Positions 32,532 through 40,492 of a stretch of DNA of 47,340 nt are shown in pieces. A program made the translations under genes and the position numbers. The stretch's first letter is position 1. Every line of letters starts with the position of its first letter. The notes beneath the pieces were generated by a model. The model searched no databases, had not been told where the DNA came from, and was given only the letters and a program-made list of their open reading frames with translations. Source of the DNA: Streptomyces sp. ISL-96 (lineage in GTDB: Bacteria > Actinomycetota > Actinomycetes > Streptomycetales > Streptomycetaceae); NCBI RefSeq assembly GCF_018614035.1, contig NZ_JAGGPA010000073.1, positions 1 through 47,340 on the forward strand, written 5' to 3'.

Positions 32532-32690
32532 GTCACCCACCCTCGGCCCCCGGCCCCATCCGCGCACGGTGGCGCCCGCCATACGTGGACCCCTGTCTGC
32601 GTACGGCGCGGGCCCGTCGCCGTACACACGCACCGGCGCCCACGGCGCCGTCTGACGCCGGCCGCACTGGATGGCGGGCCCGTCCATGCG

Positions 32691-32903
32691 GCGGCGGTCG
32701 TACCGAAGAAGCTGATCCGCGTGGTGCGGGCGGCGCCCGGCTACAAGTCGGCGCACCTCTGGTACGGCGACGGGTGCGAGATCGACTATCCGGAACAGAA
32801 CCGGACCGACACGATCACCGCCTTCACGCACCCGTGCGACTACGACGGGGAGCGCGAGGGCGGTGAGATCCGGCACGGCGGCACCACGCTGCGGAGCCCG
32901 CGA
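32691..32903 (+). pseudogene. Orphan coding fragment, family not recognised
   Basis: About 70 codons on the plus strand show strong coding character (third positions almost all G or C) and protein-like composition: KKLIRVVRAAPGYKSAHLWY, GDGCEIDYPEQNRTDTITAF and THPCDYDGEREGGEIRHGG. No ribosome binding site or start is convincing and the frame runs straight into the antisense of the murE-like gene without a stop, so both ends seem lost. I do not recognise the family. It may be the middle of a gene cut on both sides. Confidence 0.35.
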
Positions 32904-32909
32904 ATTCGG

Positions 32910-34385
32910 CTACAGGCCGCTGAGCTCGCGGACCGTCGCCATGTCGCTGAACGGGATCAGCTGCTCACCGACGATCTGGTACGGCTCGCTGCCCTTCCCC
33001 GCCACCAGCACGATGTCGTCCGGCCCGGCGGCGGACAGCGCGTACTCAATGGCGCTGCGCCGGTCGGCGAACCGCTCGAAGGGCGTGCCCGTACCCGCGA
33101 GACCCGGGGTGATCTGGTCCAGGATCTCCTCGGGGTTCTCGTTCCTCGGGTTGTCCGAGGTCAGGACGCACAGGTCGGAATGCGTCCCGGCGATCTCGCC
33201 CATCTCCGCGCGCTTGGTGATGTCACGGTCGCCGCCGCAGCCGAAGACGGTGACGACCCGCCCCTTGGCGAAGCCGCGGATGGTGGTCAGGACCTTTTCG
33301 AGCGAGTCCGGGGAGTGCGCGTAGTCCACGATCACGGACGTGCCGCCCGGCGTCTCGAAGCGCTCGAAGCGCCCGGGGGCCGTCGGCATCCGGTCCAGGG
33401 CCGCGACCAGGCGGGCCAGATCGTGCCCCAGCACATGGCAGGCGGCCACGGTGGCGAGCGCGTTGGCGACGGAGAAGCGGCCGGGCACGGGGATCGCCGC
33501 CGGGTACTTGCGGCCGTCGTGGTGGAGGGTGAACCGCGTGCCGTGGCCGTCCATGCTGAGGTCGGTGGCCCGGTAGTCCGCCTCCGCGTCGATGGCGTAC
33601 GTCGTCACCGCGCCCGGCATCATGGCCACGATCGAGGCACCCACCTCGTCGTCCACGTTGACGACCGCGCGCCGGCAGAGCCCCTGGAAGAGGCGCAGTT
33701 TGGCGTCCCGGTAGTTCTCCATGGTGCCGTGGTCGTCCAGGTGGTCCTGGGAGAGGTTGGTGAAGACCCCTACGTCGATGAACGCGTTGTCCACCCGGTG
33801 CGTCAGCAGCCCCATCGAGGTGGCTTCCAGGACCACGGTGGAGACCTCGCGGTCGCGCATGCGCCCCAGCAGGTACTGGAAGTCCGGCGACTCCGGCGTC
33901 GTCAGGACCGACCTCGGCATGGGGATCATCTCGTCCCCGATGCGGCTGCCGCCCGTCCCGATGACGCCCACCTCGGCGCCCTCGGCGATCCGCAGCAGGG
34001 ACTCGACCATGTACGAGACCGAGGTCTTCCCGTTGGTGCCCGTGACGGCCACCATGTCCATGCCCCGCCCCGGCTCGCCGTAGTAGCGGGATGCGACGGC
34101 CGCCGCGGCCTTCCTGGTGTCCGGTACGCGCACGACGCAGACGCCCGCGGGCGCCGGGGAAATCCTGTCCCCGCTGTCACCGTCGACGAGCACCGCCACC
34201 GCGCCGCGCGCGAGCGCCGGCCCGACCGCCTCGGGGCCCCCACCGACGTGCCCGGGTACGGCGATGAAGAGCGTGCCCGGTGATGCCCGGTGGGCGTCGA
34301 AGCAGGTGCCTGCGGTGATCACCGTGTCCGGATTCCCCTGAAGGACCTCGTGGTCATGGCCGGCCAGCAACTCGCTCAACTTCAC
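32910..34385 (-). CDS. MurE-type UDP-MurNAc-tripeptide synthetase paralogue
   Basis: The 491-residue protein is a Mur ligase. An N-terminal substrate domain includes FDAHRASPGTLFIAVPGHVG, the central ATPase has VTGTNGKTSVSYMVESLLR and VLEATSMGLLTHRVDNAF plus FTNLSQDHLDDHGTMENYRD, and the C-terminal domain has IVDYAHSPDSLEKVL, VTVFGCGGDRDITKRAEMGE and LTSDNPRNENPEEIL. The DNPR motif is the diaminopimelate-binding loop of MurE. GTG 34385 follows GAGAGG. It is alone here, outside a division-cell-wall cluster, so it may be a second copy serving specialised wall or peptide chemistry, or the only one if mur genes are split. Its upstream region holds a 10-bp hairpin. Confidence 0.88.
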   Translation of the reverse strand: MKLSELLAGHDHEVLQGNPDTVITAGTCFDAHRASPGTLFIAVPGHVGGGPEAVGPALARGAVAVLVDGDSGDRISPAPAGVCVVRVPDTRKAAAAVASRYYGEPGRGMDMVAVTGTNGKTSVSYMVESLLRIAEGAEVGVIGTGGSRIGDEMIPMPRSVLTTPESPDFQYLLGRMRDREVSTVVLEATSMGLLTHRVDNAFIDVGVFTNLSQDHLDDHGTMENYRDAKLRLFQGLCRRAVVNVDDEVGASIVAMMPGAVTTYAIDAEADYRATDLSMDGHGTRFTLHHDGRKYPAAIPVPGRFSVANALATVAACHVLGHDLARLVAALDRMPTAPGRFERFETPGGTSVIVDYAHSPDSLEKVLTTIRGFAKGRVVTVFGCGGDRDITKRAEMGEIAGTHSDLCVLTSDNPRNENPEEILDQITPGLAGTGTPFERFADRRSAIEYALSAAGPDDIVLVAGKGSEPYQIVGEQLIPFSDMATVRELSGL

Positions 34386-34473
34386 AGGGGTCCTCTCGGG
34401 GGGCGGGGTATGCGGGGTATGCGGGGCACGGCAACGGCCAGGTCGTGCAGTGCGGTGCGGTGCGGCAAAGCGG

Positions 34474-34498
34474 CACCCACCCCGGCAAGGGGTGGGTG
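34474..34498. promoter_or_regulatory. 10-bp hairpin in the murE-corA intergenic region
   Basis: CACCCACCCC (34474-34483) and GGGGTGGGTG (34489-34498) flank a 5-base loop. In the leftward direction it lies about 90 bases before the murE-like start, so it could be part of a leader or attenuator; otherwise it insulates the two divergent genes. The rest of the 376-base gap contains no gene; a tandem TATGCGGGG pair is at its left end. Confidence 0.4.
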
Positions 34499-34761
34499 GG
34501 GGAAAGCGCCACAGGTGGAGAAGCCGGATCAGAAACCGGTGGTAAGCACCCGGACTCTGCCGGGAGGAGATGTCGCTAGCCGTGGCCGTGCAGGGCCCGG
34601 CACAGGGCATGAGGAAGCCGGCTCAGGCACTCCCCGGCTCCACGTGTGCTGCGACTCATACTCTGGAGTGTACGGCCCCGAAGGGGGCCCGGAGCACCCC
34701 TGTGAGAGGCGGCCGGCGGGCCGGTGGCACACTGGCCGCCGATTCGCCGAAGGAGCACTCC

Positions 34762-35850
34762 ATGCCGTTGATCCGCACGCTCAGCCGGGCGGTACGCCGC
34801 GCCTACCGCCCGAGCGTGGATCTCAGCCACCCCACCCGGTCCCCGCTCGGCAGTGCGGTCGTCAACTGCGTGGTGTACGAGGACGGTGCGCGGCGGCCCG
34901 GCGACTGTCCGGCGCAGGAGGCCCTTGCCCGGGTCCGCAAGACGGGCCAGGGCTTCGTCTGGATCGGTCTGCACGAGCCGTCCCAGGAGGAATTCGCCGG
35001 GCTTGCCGCCCTGTTCGGGCTCCATCCGCTGGCCGTGGAGGACGCCGTACAGGCACATCAGCGCCCGAAGGTGGAGCGGTACGACGACGTGCTGTTCGCT
35101 GTCTTCAAGACCGTCCACTACGTCGAGCACGCCGAGCTGACCGCCACCAGCGAGATCGTGGACACCGGCGACCTGATGGTCTTCACCGGCCCCGATTTCG
35201 TCATCACCGTCCGGCACGGCGGCCGCGGCTCCCTCGGACCGCTCCGTGAGGCCCTGGAGTCGGCGCCCGATCAGCTCTCCATGGGCCCCGCCGCCGTGCT
35301 GCACGCCGTCGCCGACCACGTCGTCGACGACTACCTCGTGGTCACCGAGGCCGTGCAGCACGACATAGACGCGGTGGAGAGCGCCGTGTTCAGCGAGCCG
35401 GCGGGGCGCGGCGACGCCGGCCGCATCTACCAGCTCAAGCGTGAACTGCTGGAGCTGAAGCGGGCGGTGGCGCCGCTGGCCCGGCCGCTGAACGTGCTGG
35501 CCACCGAGCCCATGCCGAGCGTCGGCCCGGAGATCCGGGCGTACTTCCGCGACGTCGCCGGTCACCTGACCAGGACGGCCGAGCAGATCACCGCCTTCGA
35601 GGGACTGCTCGACTCGATCCTCCAGGCCCATCTGGCGCAGGTGACGATCACCCAGAACGAGGACATGCGCAAGATCACCTCATGGGCGGCGATCATCGCC
35701 GTACCGACCATGATCTGCGGTGTCTACGGCATGAACTTCGACCACATGCCCGAGCTCCGCTGGACGTACGGCTATCCGCTCGCCCTCGCCGTCATGGCGG
35801 TCGCCTGCTTCACGATCCACCGGGCGTTCCGGCGGAACGGCTGGCTGTGA
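34762..35850 (+). CDS. corA: CorA-family Mg2+/Co2+ transporter
   Basis: The 362-residue protein has the CorA plan: a large soluble N-terminal domain (WIGLHEPSQEEFAGLAALFG, HPLAVEDAVQAHQRPKVERY, VFTGPDFVITVRHG), long stalk helices (YQLKRELLELKRAVAPL), and two C-terminal membrane helices with the channel-defining YGMNFDHMPEL between them. The protein ends RRNGWL, rich in positive charge as usual. ATG 34762 is preceded by AAGGAG. It forms a pentameric Mg2+ channel gated by intracellular Mg2+. Its 3' end overlaps the convergent amidohydrolase gene by 41 bases. Confidence 0.92.
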   Translation: MPLIRTLSRAVRRAYRPSVDLSHPTRSPLGSAVVNCVVYEDGARRPGDCPAQEALARVRKTGQGFVWIGLHEPSQEEFAGLAALFGLHPLAVEDAVQAHQRPKVERYDDVLFAVFKTVHYVEHAELTATSEIVDTGDLMVFTGPDFVITVRHGGRGSLGPLREALESAPDQLSMGPAAVLHAVADHVVDDYLVVTEAVQHDIDAVESAVFSEPAGRGDAGRIYQLKRELLELKRAVAPLARPLNVLATEPMPSVGPEIRAYFRDVAGHLTRTAEQITAFEGLLDSILQAHLAQVTITQNEDMRKITSWAAIIAVPTMICGVYGMNFDHMPELRWTYGYPLALAVMAVACFTIHRAFRRNGWL

Positions 35851-37489
35851 CCACCACTTCGCCGCCCACGACGACGGTCTCGGCGACGGTGCCGGGGATG
35901 TCCTCGGGCGCGATCCGAAGGATGTCGCGGGAGAGGACGACGAAGTCGGCGAGCTTGCCGACGGTCAGCGAACCGCGTTCGTGCTCAAGGAAGTTGGCGT
36001 ACGCCGAGCCCATGGTGTAGCCGTGTACGGCGGTCGCCACGTCGACCGTCTCGCCGGGCATCCACGGCTCGCCGCCGTCGAGGGGCCGCCGGGTCACGGC
36101 GGTGTAGATGCCGACCATCGGGTCCATCTCGGCGACGTTCCAGTCGCTGGAGAAGGCGAGCACGGCGCCGGCCTCGTGCAGGCTGCGCATCGGCCACGCC
36201 TTGTGCCAGCGCTCCTCACCTACGTTCCGCGCCCAGTCCTTGCCGGGGCCGGCGATCTCGGGGGCGCAGTGGCGCGGCTGCATGCACGCGACCACGCCGA
36301 GTTGGCTGAAGCGCGGGGTGTCCTCGGGGTCGAGGCATTCGACGTGGACGACCTGGTGGCGGGCGTCGCGCGGGCCGTTCGCGGTGCGGGCCCGCTCGAC
36401 CGCGTCGAGGACGGTACGGATGCCGCGGTCGCCGGTGGCGTGGACGAAGCACTGGAAGCCGCGCGCGTCCAGCCGGGTCAGGAGGTCGGCGAACTCCTCG
36501 GGCGGGTAGAAGGTCTCGCCCCGGTGGTGGCCGCAGCCTGTGTAGGGGGCGAGGAGGGCGGCGGTGCGGGGCTCGACCACATCGTCGATGTAGAGCTTGA
36601 GCGGGCCTACGTTCAGCCGGTCGTCGTCGAAGGTGCGGGCGGCCGCCGCGAAGTCGTCGAGGTCGGCTTCGGTGGTGCCGCGCGGGTGGAAGAGGGCCGC
36701 GACGATCCGGGAGCGGAGCCGGCCCTCGGTGCGGGCCCGCTCGTACAGGGCCAGGTCGTCGAGGGAGTTCTGCGGTTCGACGACGGTGGTGATGCCGTAC
36801 GAGATCGCGTCGTCGAGGCTCTGGGCCAGGCGTCCGTACCGGCGGTCGGGCGACGCCCAGGGTACGCCGAGCGCGCGCAGGGCTCGGTGGCCGTCGCGGG
36901 AGAGGCCCTTGACGGCGAAGTCCTTGATGAATCCGGTGGGTTCGCCGGTCGCGGGGTCGGTCTCGGCCTCGCCGAAGGGCAGGCTCGTACGGTCGCGGTC
37001 GATGCCGAGGCGGCGGAGAGCCGCGGTGTTCAGCCAGGCCGTGTGTACGTCGTAGCTGAGGACGAAGGCGGGGGTGTCGCCGGTGACGGGGTCGAGGTCG
37101 CAGGCGCGTGGCATCCGGCCGACGGGGATCGCCGAGTAGTCGAAGGCCTCGGCCTCGATCCACTCGGCGTCGGGGTGGGCGGTGTGCCAGGCGCGGATGC
37201 GCTCGTGGATGCCGGCGAGCGTACGGACTCCGGCGAGCTGGACGCAGGCGTCGTCGGAGCCGAGCCGGACGTGGTTGTGGGCGTCGATGAAGCCGGGGAG
37301 TACGAGGCGGCCGCCCGCGTCGACGATCTCGGTGTCCGGTCCGGTCCACTGTGCGGCGTCGGAGTCCGCGCCGAGCCAGGCGATGCGCCCGTCGCGTACG
37401 GCTAGTGCCTCGGCTTCGGGCAGAAGGGGGTCGACGGTGTGGATGCGGGCGTTGAGGAGGACCAGATCGGCCGGGGTGGTGCGGGTCAT
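35810..37489 (-). CDS. Amidohydrolase family 3 (YtcJ-like)
   Basis: The 559-residue metal-dependent hydrolase has ADLVLLNARIHTVDPLLPEA, VLPGFIDAHNHVRLGSDDA with the H-x-H metal pair, EWIEAEAFDYSAIPVGRMP, GITTVVEPQNSLDDLALYER, CFVHATGDRGIRTVLDAVE, RHQVVHVECLDPED, LAFSSDWNVAEMDPMVGIYT with the conserved SD, and the closing GSLTVGKLADFVVLSRDIL. AGGAG precedes ATG 37489. Substrates of this family vary (formamides, N-substituted urea or exoenzyme amides). It is 182 bases downstream of an NCS1 nucleobase permease gene controlled by a divergent TetR, so the substrate may be a ring amide taken up by that permease; this is inference. Confidence 0.88.
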   Translation of the reverse strand: MTRTTPADLVLLNARIHTVDPLLPEAEALAVRDGRIAWLGADSDAAQWTGPDTEIVDAGGRLVLPGFIDAHNHVRLGSDDACVQLAGVRTLAGIHERIRAWHTAHPDAEWIEAEAFDYSAIPVGRMPRACDLDPVTGDTPAFVLSYDVHTAWLNTAALRRLGIDRDRTSLPFGEAETDPATGEPTGFIKDFAVKGLSRDGHRALRALGVPWASPDRRYGRLAQSLDDAISYGITTVVEPQNSLDDLALYERARTEGRLRSRIVAALFHPRGTTEADLDDFAAAARTFDDDRLNVGPLKLYIDDVVEPRTAALLAPYTGCGHHRGETFYPPEEFADLLTRLDARGFQCFVHATGDRGIRTVLDAVERARTANGPRDARHQVVHVECLDPEDTPRFSQLGVVACMQPRHCAPEIAGPGKDWARNVGEERWHKAWPMRSLHEAGAVLAFSSDWNVAEMDPMVGIYTAVTRRPLDGGEPWMPGETVDVATAVHGYTMGSAYANFLEHERGSLTVGKLADFVVLSRDILRIAPEDIPGTVAETVVVGGEVVVTASRSAGTPGGS

Positions 37490-37566
37490 GAGGGTGAACT
37501 CCTGGGGTGCGGTGCGTTTTGCGGGGGCGTGGGGTCGGTGCCGCGCCGGGGCGTCTCCTCGGGCGT

Positions 37567-37615
37567 CGAACGTTCGGGTACTCGTTTTTGTATTCGGGCG
37601 CGTTGCGTTCAACGC
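37567..37615. promoter_or_regulatory. Two inverted repeats between the permease and amidohydrolase genes
   Basis: CGAACGTTCG (37567-37576) is a perfect 10-bp palindrome, and GCGTTG-cgtt-CAACGC (37600-37615) is a small hairpin. Together they occupy the 182-base gap, which includes a less GC-rich patch, and may hold a second promoter with an operator or an intra-operon processing site. Confidence 0.35.
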
Positions 37616-37671
37616 CCTGCGGGGAGCGCCCCGGCACGTCCCCTCCCGGCACCGTGACTCGTGAGGCGGGG

Positions 37672-39063
37672 TCAGGCGGTACGCACGGGCCTGCGGGCGG
37701 CCAGCGCCCAGTAGGTGAGCGCGGAGACGACGGAGCCGAGGAGGGTGAGGTCGGCGCCGCCCAGCGGTGCGACCAGGGGGCCGGTCCACAGCTCCGAGTC
37801 GGCGGTGAGACCGGCGAAGACGATGCCGGTGAGGAGGGCGGCCATGCCCGCCGGGTGGTAGCCGGCCCGGTACCAGTACGCGCCGCCCGGTCCGGCGTGC
37901 AGGGCCTCGGCGTCGTAACGGCAGCGGCGCAGCACCATGTCGGTGAGGAAGACGCCGCTCCAGGGGGCGAAGACGATGATCAGGAGGGAGAGGAAGGACA
38001 GCAGCGACTCGGTGAAGTCGGCGAAGAAGAGGGCCCAGAGGGAGCCGGCGGCGGTGACGGCGGCGCTGATGAGGATGGCCCGCGACCGGCTCCACGGGAT
38101 GCCCAGCACCTGGAGGTTCAGGCTGGACGAGTAGAGCGTGATGATCGAGTTGGTGACGGAGCCGAGGAGGACCAGGGCCAGGAAGACCGGCTGGAACCAG
38201 CCGGGCAGGAGCTTCTCGGTGCCCGCCACGGCGTCGGTCATGTCGGTCTGGGTCGCGGCGGCGACACCGGCGACACCGAGCGCGACCGAGGAGAGGAAGC
38301 CGCCGAGGGCTCCGCTCCAGGTGATGGAGCGCAGGGTGGTGGTCTTGGGGAGGTAGCGGGTGTAGTCGGCGGGCATCGGTACGTACGAGAAGGGGCTGGA
38401 CAGCATGATGACGAAGGCCAGGCTCCAGCCGGCTGCGCCGGGGCCGATGGCGGGGACTGTGGTGTCGGCGCCGGGCAGGACGAAGACGAGCAGCGCGGCG
38501 AAGCCGGCGGCCAGGGCGTACGCCATCCAGCGTTCGGCGAACTGGACTGTGGCATGACCCCACATGGCTACCGCGAAGGTCAGGGTGAGGGTGATCGCGA
38601 GCGCCAGGGCGCGGGCTGTGTCGCCTCCCTGCCAGCCGATTTCGGCGAAGAAGACTTCCAGGGCGAGGGTGCCGACCACCGTGTTGACGATGGTGTAGCC
38701 GATGCTGACGATCCAGTTGAGCACTCCGGCGGGCCAGTTGCCGCGCGTACCGAAAGCGGCCCGTGAGATCACGAGGGTGGCGGTTCCGGTACGGATTCCG
38801 CTGAGGCCCGCGGCGCTGATGACGAAAAAGGCCAGGCCGCCGACTACTACGACGGTGGTCGCCTGCCAGAAGGACAGGCCGAAGGCGACGGCGAGCGCGC
38901 CGTTGATGACGTAGGTGAAGGTGAGGTTCGAGCCGAACCAGAGCCAGAAGAGGTCCTTGGCGCTGCCGTGCCGCTCCTCGTCGGGGATGGGATCGATGCC
39001 ATGGGTCTCGACGTGGAAGACCTCGTCGCTCTTTGGTTGCTGCTCCGCCGTGTGCGTTGCCAT
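37672..39063 (-). CDS. NCS1-family nucleobase:cation symporter
   Basis: The 463-residue membrane protein has about 12 spans and NCS1 hallmarks: KDLFWLWFGSNLTFTYVING, FWQATTVVVVGGLAFFVISA, RTGTATLVISRAAFGTRGNW, GYTIVNTVVGTLALEV, SPFSYVPMPADYTRYLPKTT and WSGVFLTDMVLRRCRYDAE. It imports purine, pyrimidine, allantoin or hydantoin type compounds with H+ or Na+; the exact substrate cannot be read. GTG-free ATG 39063 follows GGGGAGTGG. The perfect palindrome between it and the divergent tetR starts 18 bases upstream of its start codon, so a TetR repressor probably controls it directly. Confidence 0.88.
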   Translation of the reverse strand: MATHTAEQQPKSDEVFHVETHGIDPIPDEERHGSAKDLFWLWFGSNLTFTYVINGALAVAFGLSFWQATTVVVVGGLAFFVISAAGLSGIRTGTATLVISRAAFGTRGNWPAGVLNWIVSIGYTIVNTVVGTLALEVFFAEIGWQGGDTARALALAITLTLTFAVAMWGHATVQFAERWMAYALAAGFAALLVFVLPGADTTVPAIGPGAAGWSLAFVIMLSSPFSYVPMPADYTRYLPKTTTLRSITWSGALGGFLSSVALGVAGVAAATQTDMTDAVAGTEKLLPGWFQPVFLALVLLGSVTNSIITLYSSSLNLQVLGIPWSRSRAILISAAVTAAGSLWALFFADFTESLLSFLSLLIIVFAPWSGVFLTDMVLRRCRYDAEALHAGPGGAYWYRAGYHPAGMAALLTGIVFAGLTADSELWTGPLVAPLGGADLTLLGSVVSALTYWALAARRPVRTA

Positions 39064-39081
39064 GCCACTCCCCAGCCAGAC

Positions 39082-39118
39082 CTTGAATGCCGTTCTAAGA
39101 GTTAGAACGGCATTCAAG
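39082..39118. promoter_or_regulatory. TetR operator: perfect 17-bp-arm palindrome
   Basis: CTTGAATGCCGTTCTAA (39082-39098), a 3-base centre, and its exact reverse complement (39102-39118) lie between the divergent NCS1 permease and tetR genes. Each arm is itself an imperfect GAA-N5-TTC dyad, suggesting two TetR dimers side by side. The sequence is less GC-rich than its surroundings and probably overlaps both promoters. Confidence 0.8.
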
Positions 39119-39208
39119 ATGCGGTGCCGGTCCCCCACCCGTCAAGACCTCGGCGCGAATCCGCCGCTAAGGTCGTGGCATCGGGTACGAACGGTGGAGG
39201 CGAAACCG

Positions 39209-39814
39209 GTGGCAGGAGCGGCGCGACGGCGGGACGGGCACATCGCCCAGGAGCGGATGCTCGAAGAGGCCATGGCGTTGATCGCCGAGCACGGCCTGGC
39301 CGCGCTCACCATGTCGGCGCTGGCGGAGCGGCTGGACACCAGCGGCGGCCACATCCTGTACTACTTCGGCAGCAAGGACCGGCTGCTGCTGGAGGCGCTG
39401 CGCTGGAGTGAGACCGACCTGGCGGGGGAACGCCGCCTCCTGCTGGCCCGGCGGACGACGGCGGAGCGCAAGCTCGACCAGTTCCTGGAGCTGTACCTGC
39501 CACGCGGACCGCGCGACCCGCGCTGGATGCTGTGGATCGAACTCTGGGCCCGTACGCCCGCGAACGAGACCCTGCGCCAGGCCCAGGAGGAGATGGACCG
39601 GGGCTGGCAGGAGGACCTGGAGGCGCTGCTCGCCAAGGGCGTGGCGCGCTCGCGCTTCGCGCCGATGGACATACCGGCGCACGCCTCCGAGCTGCTGGCG
39701 CTGCTGGACGGCCTGAGCACGCGCGTCGTGCTGGGCCAGCCGGGCAGCGACCGCCGCCGGGCTCTGACGGCGGCGAGATCGGCGGCGGGCCGGCTCATCC
39801 CCCGGGTTGGTTAG
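39209..39814 (+). CDS. TetR-family repressor of the permease/amidohydrolase genes
   Basis: The 201-residue protein has an N-terminal TetR DNA-binding domain (MLEEAMALIAEHGLAALTMS, then ALAERLDTSGGHILYYFGSK, DRLLLEALRW) and a ligand-binding C-terminal part of BetI/TetR_C type with DPRWMLWIELWARTPANETL and ALLDGLSTRVVLGQPG. GTG 39209 is chosen because GGAGG precedes it by eight bases. It is transcribed away from the NCS1 permease with a perfect palindrome between, the usual arrangement for a repressor that controls its neighbour and itself. It converges on the response-regulator gene with nine bases between stops. Confidence 0.85.
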   Translation: MAGAARRRDGHIAQERMLEEAMALIAEHGLAALTMSALAERLDTSGGHILYYFGSKDRLLLEALRWSETDLAGERRLLLARRTTAERKLDQFLELYLPRGPRDPRWMLWIELWARTPANETLRQAQEEMDRGWQEDLEALLAKGVARSRFAPMDIPAHASELLALLDGLSTRVVLGQPGSDRRRALTAARSAAGRLIPRVG

Positions 39815-39823
39815 CCGGGGAGC

Positions 39824-40492
39824 TCAGTAGCCGGCCGGGCGTACCAGGCCCGTCTCGTACGCGAAGACCGCGGCCTGGGTCCGGTCGCGCAGGCCCAGCT
39901 TGACCAGGATCCGGCTCACGTGGGTCTTCACGGTCTGTTCCGCCAGCACCAGCCGACCGGCGATCTCCGCGTTCGACATGCCCTGCGCGATCAGGGACAG
40001 CACCTCGGTCTCGCGCTCCGTCAGGCCGCCGACGCGGTCCTTGAGCGGGACCCGGGGCGCGTCGGTCAGCCGGGAGAACTCGGCTATCACGCGCTTGGTG
40101 ATGCTGGGGGCGAGCAGGGCGTCGCCGGCCGCCACCACCCTTACGGCCTGGGCGAGTTCGGCGGCGGAGGCGTCCTTGAGGAGGAACCCGGACGCGCCGG
40201 CGCGCAGCGCCTCGTACACGTACTCGTCGAGGTCGAAGGTGGTCAGGACCAGGACCTTGACGGTGGCGCCGGGCGGGTCGGTGATGCGGCGGGTCGCCTC
40301 GATGCCGCCGAGCTGGGGCATGCGGATGTCCATCAGGACGACGTCGGGGGCGAGTTCGGCGACCTTGGCGACGGCATCGAGGCCGTCCACGGCCTGGCCT
40401 ACGACCTCGATGCCGGGTTCGGCGTTGAGCAGCACCGTGAAGCCCTGACGGACCATCATCTGGTCGTCGGCGATCAGCACGCGGATGGTCAT
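39824..40492 (-). CDS. NarL/FixJ-type response regulator
   Basis: The 222-residue protein has a receiver domain (VLIADDQMMVRQGFTVLLN, phosphorylated aspartate in VVLMDIRMPQLGG, VLVLTTFDLDEYVYEALRAG, GFLLKDASAAELAQAVR) and a LuxR-type helix-turn-helix (LTERETEVLSLIAQGMSNAE, then QTVKTHVSRILVKLGLRDR). Its start overlaps the stop of the histidine-kinase gene by four bases, so the two are partners. It is the last gene of a four-gene leftward operon. Targets are unknown. Confidence 0.93.
   Translation of the reverse strand: MTIRVLIADDQMMVRQGFTVLLNAEPGIEVVGQAVDGLDAVAKVAELAPDVVLMDIRMPQLGGIEATRRITDPPGATVKVLVLTTFDLDEYVYEALRAGASGFLLKDASAAELAQAVRVVAAGDALLAPSITKRVIAEFSRLTDAPRVPLKDRVGGLTERETEVLSLIAQGMSNAEIAGRLVLAEQTVKTHVSRILVKLGLRDRTQAAVFAYETGLVRPAGY

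Noticed and set aside
31584..34283. Plus-strand frame of 899 codons
   Set aside because: Mostly antisense of the DUF4331 and murE-like genes; only the 32691-32903 part has true coding character and is listed separately.
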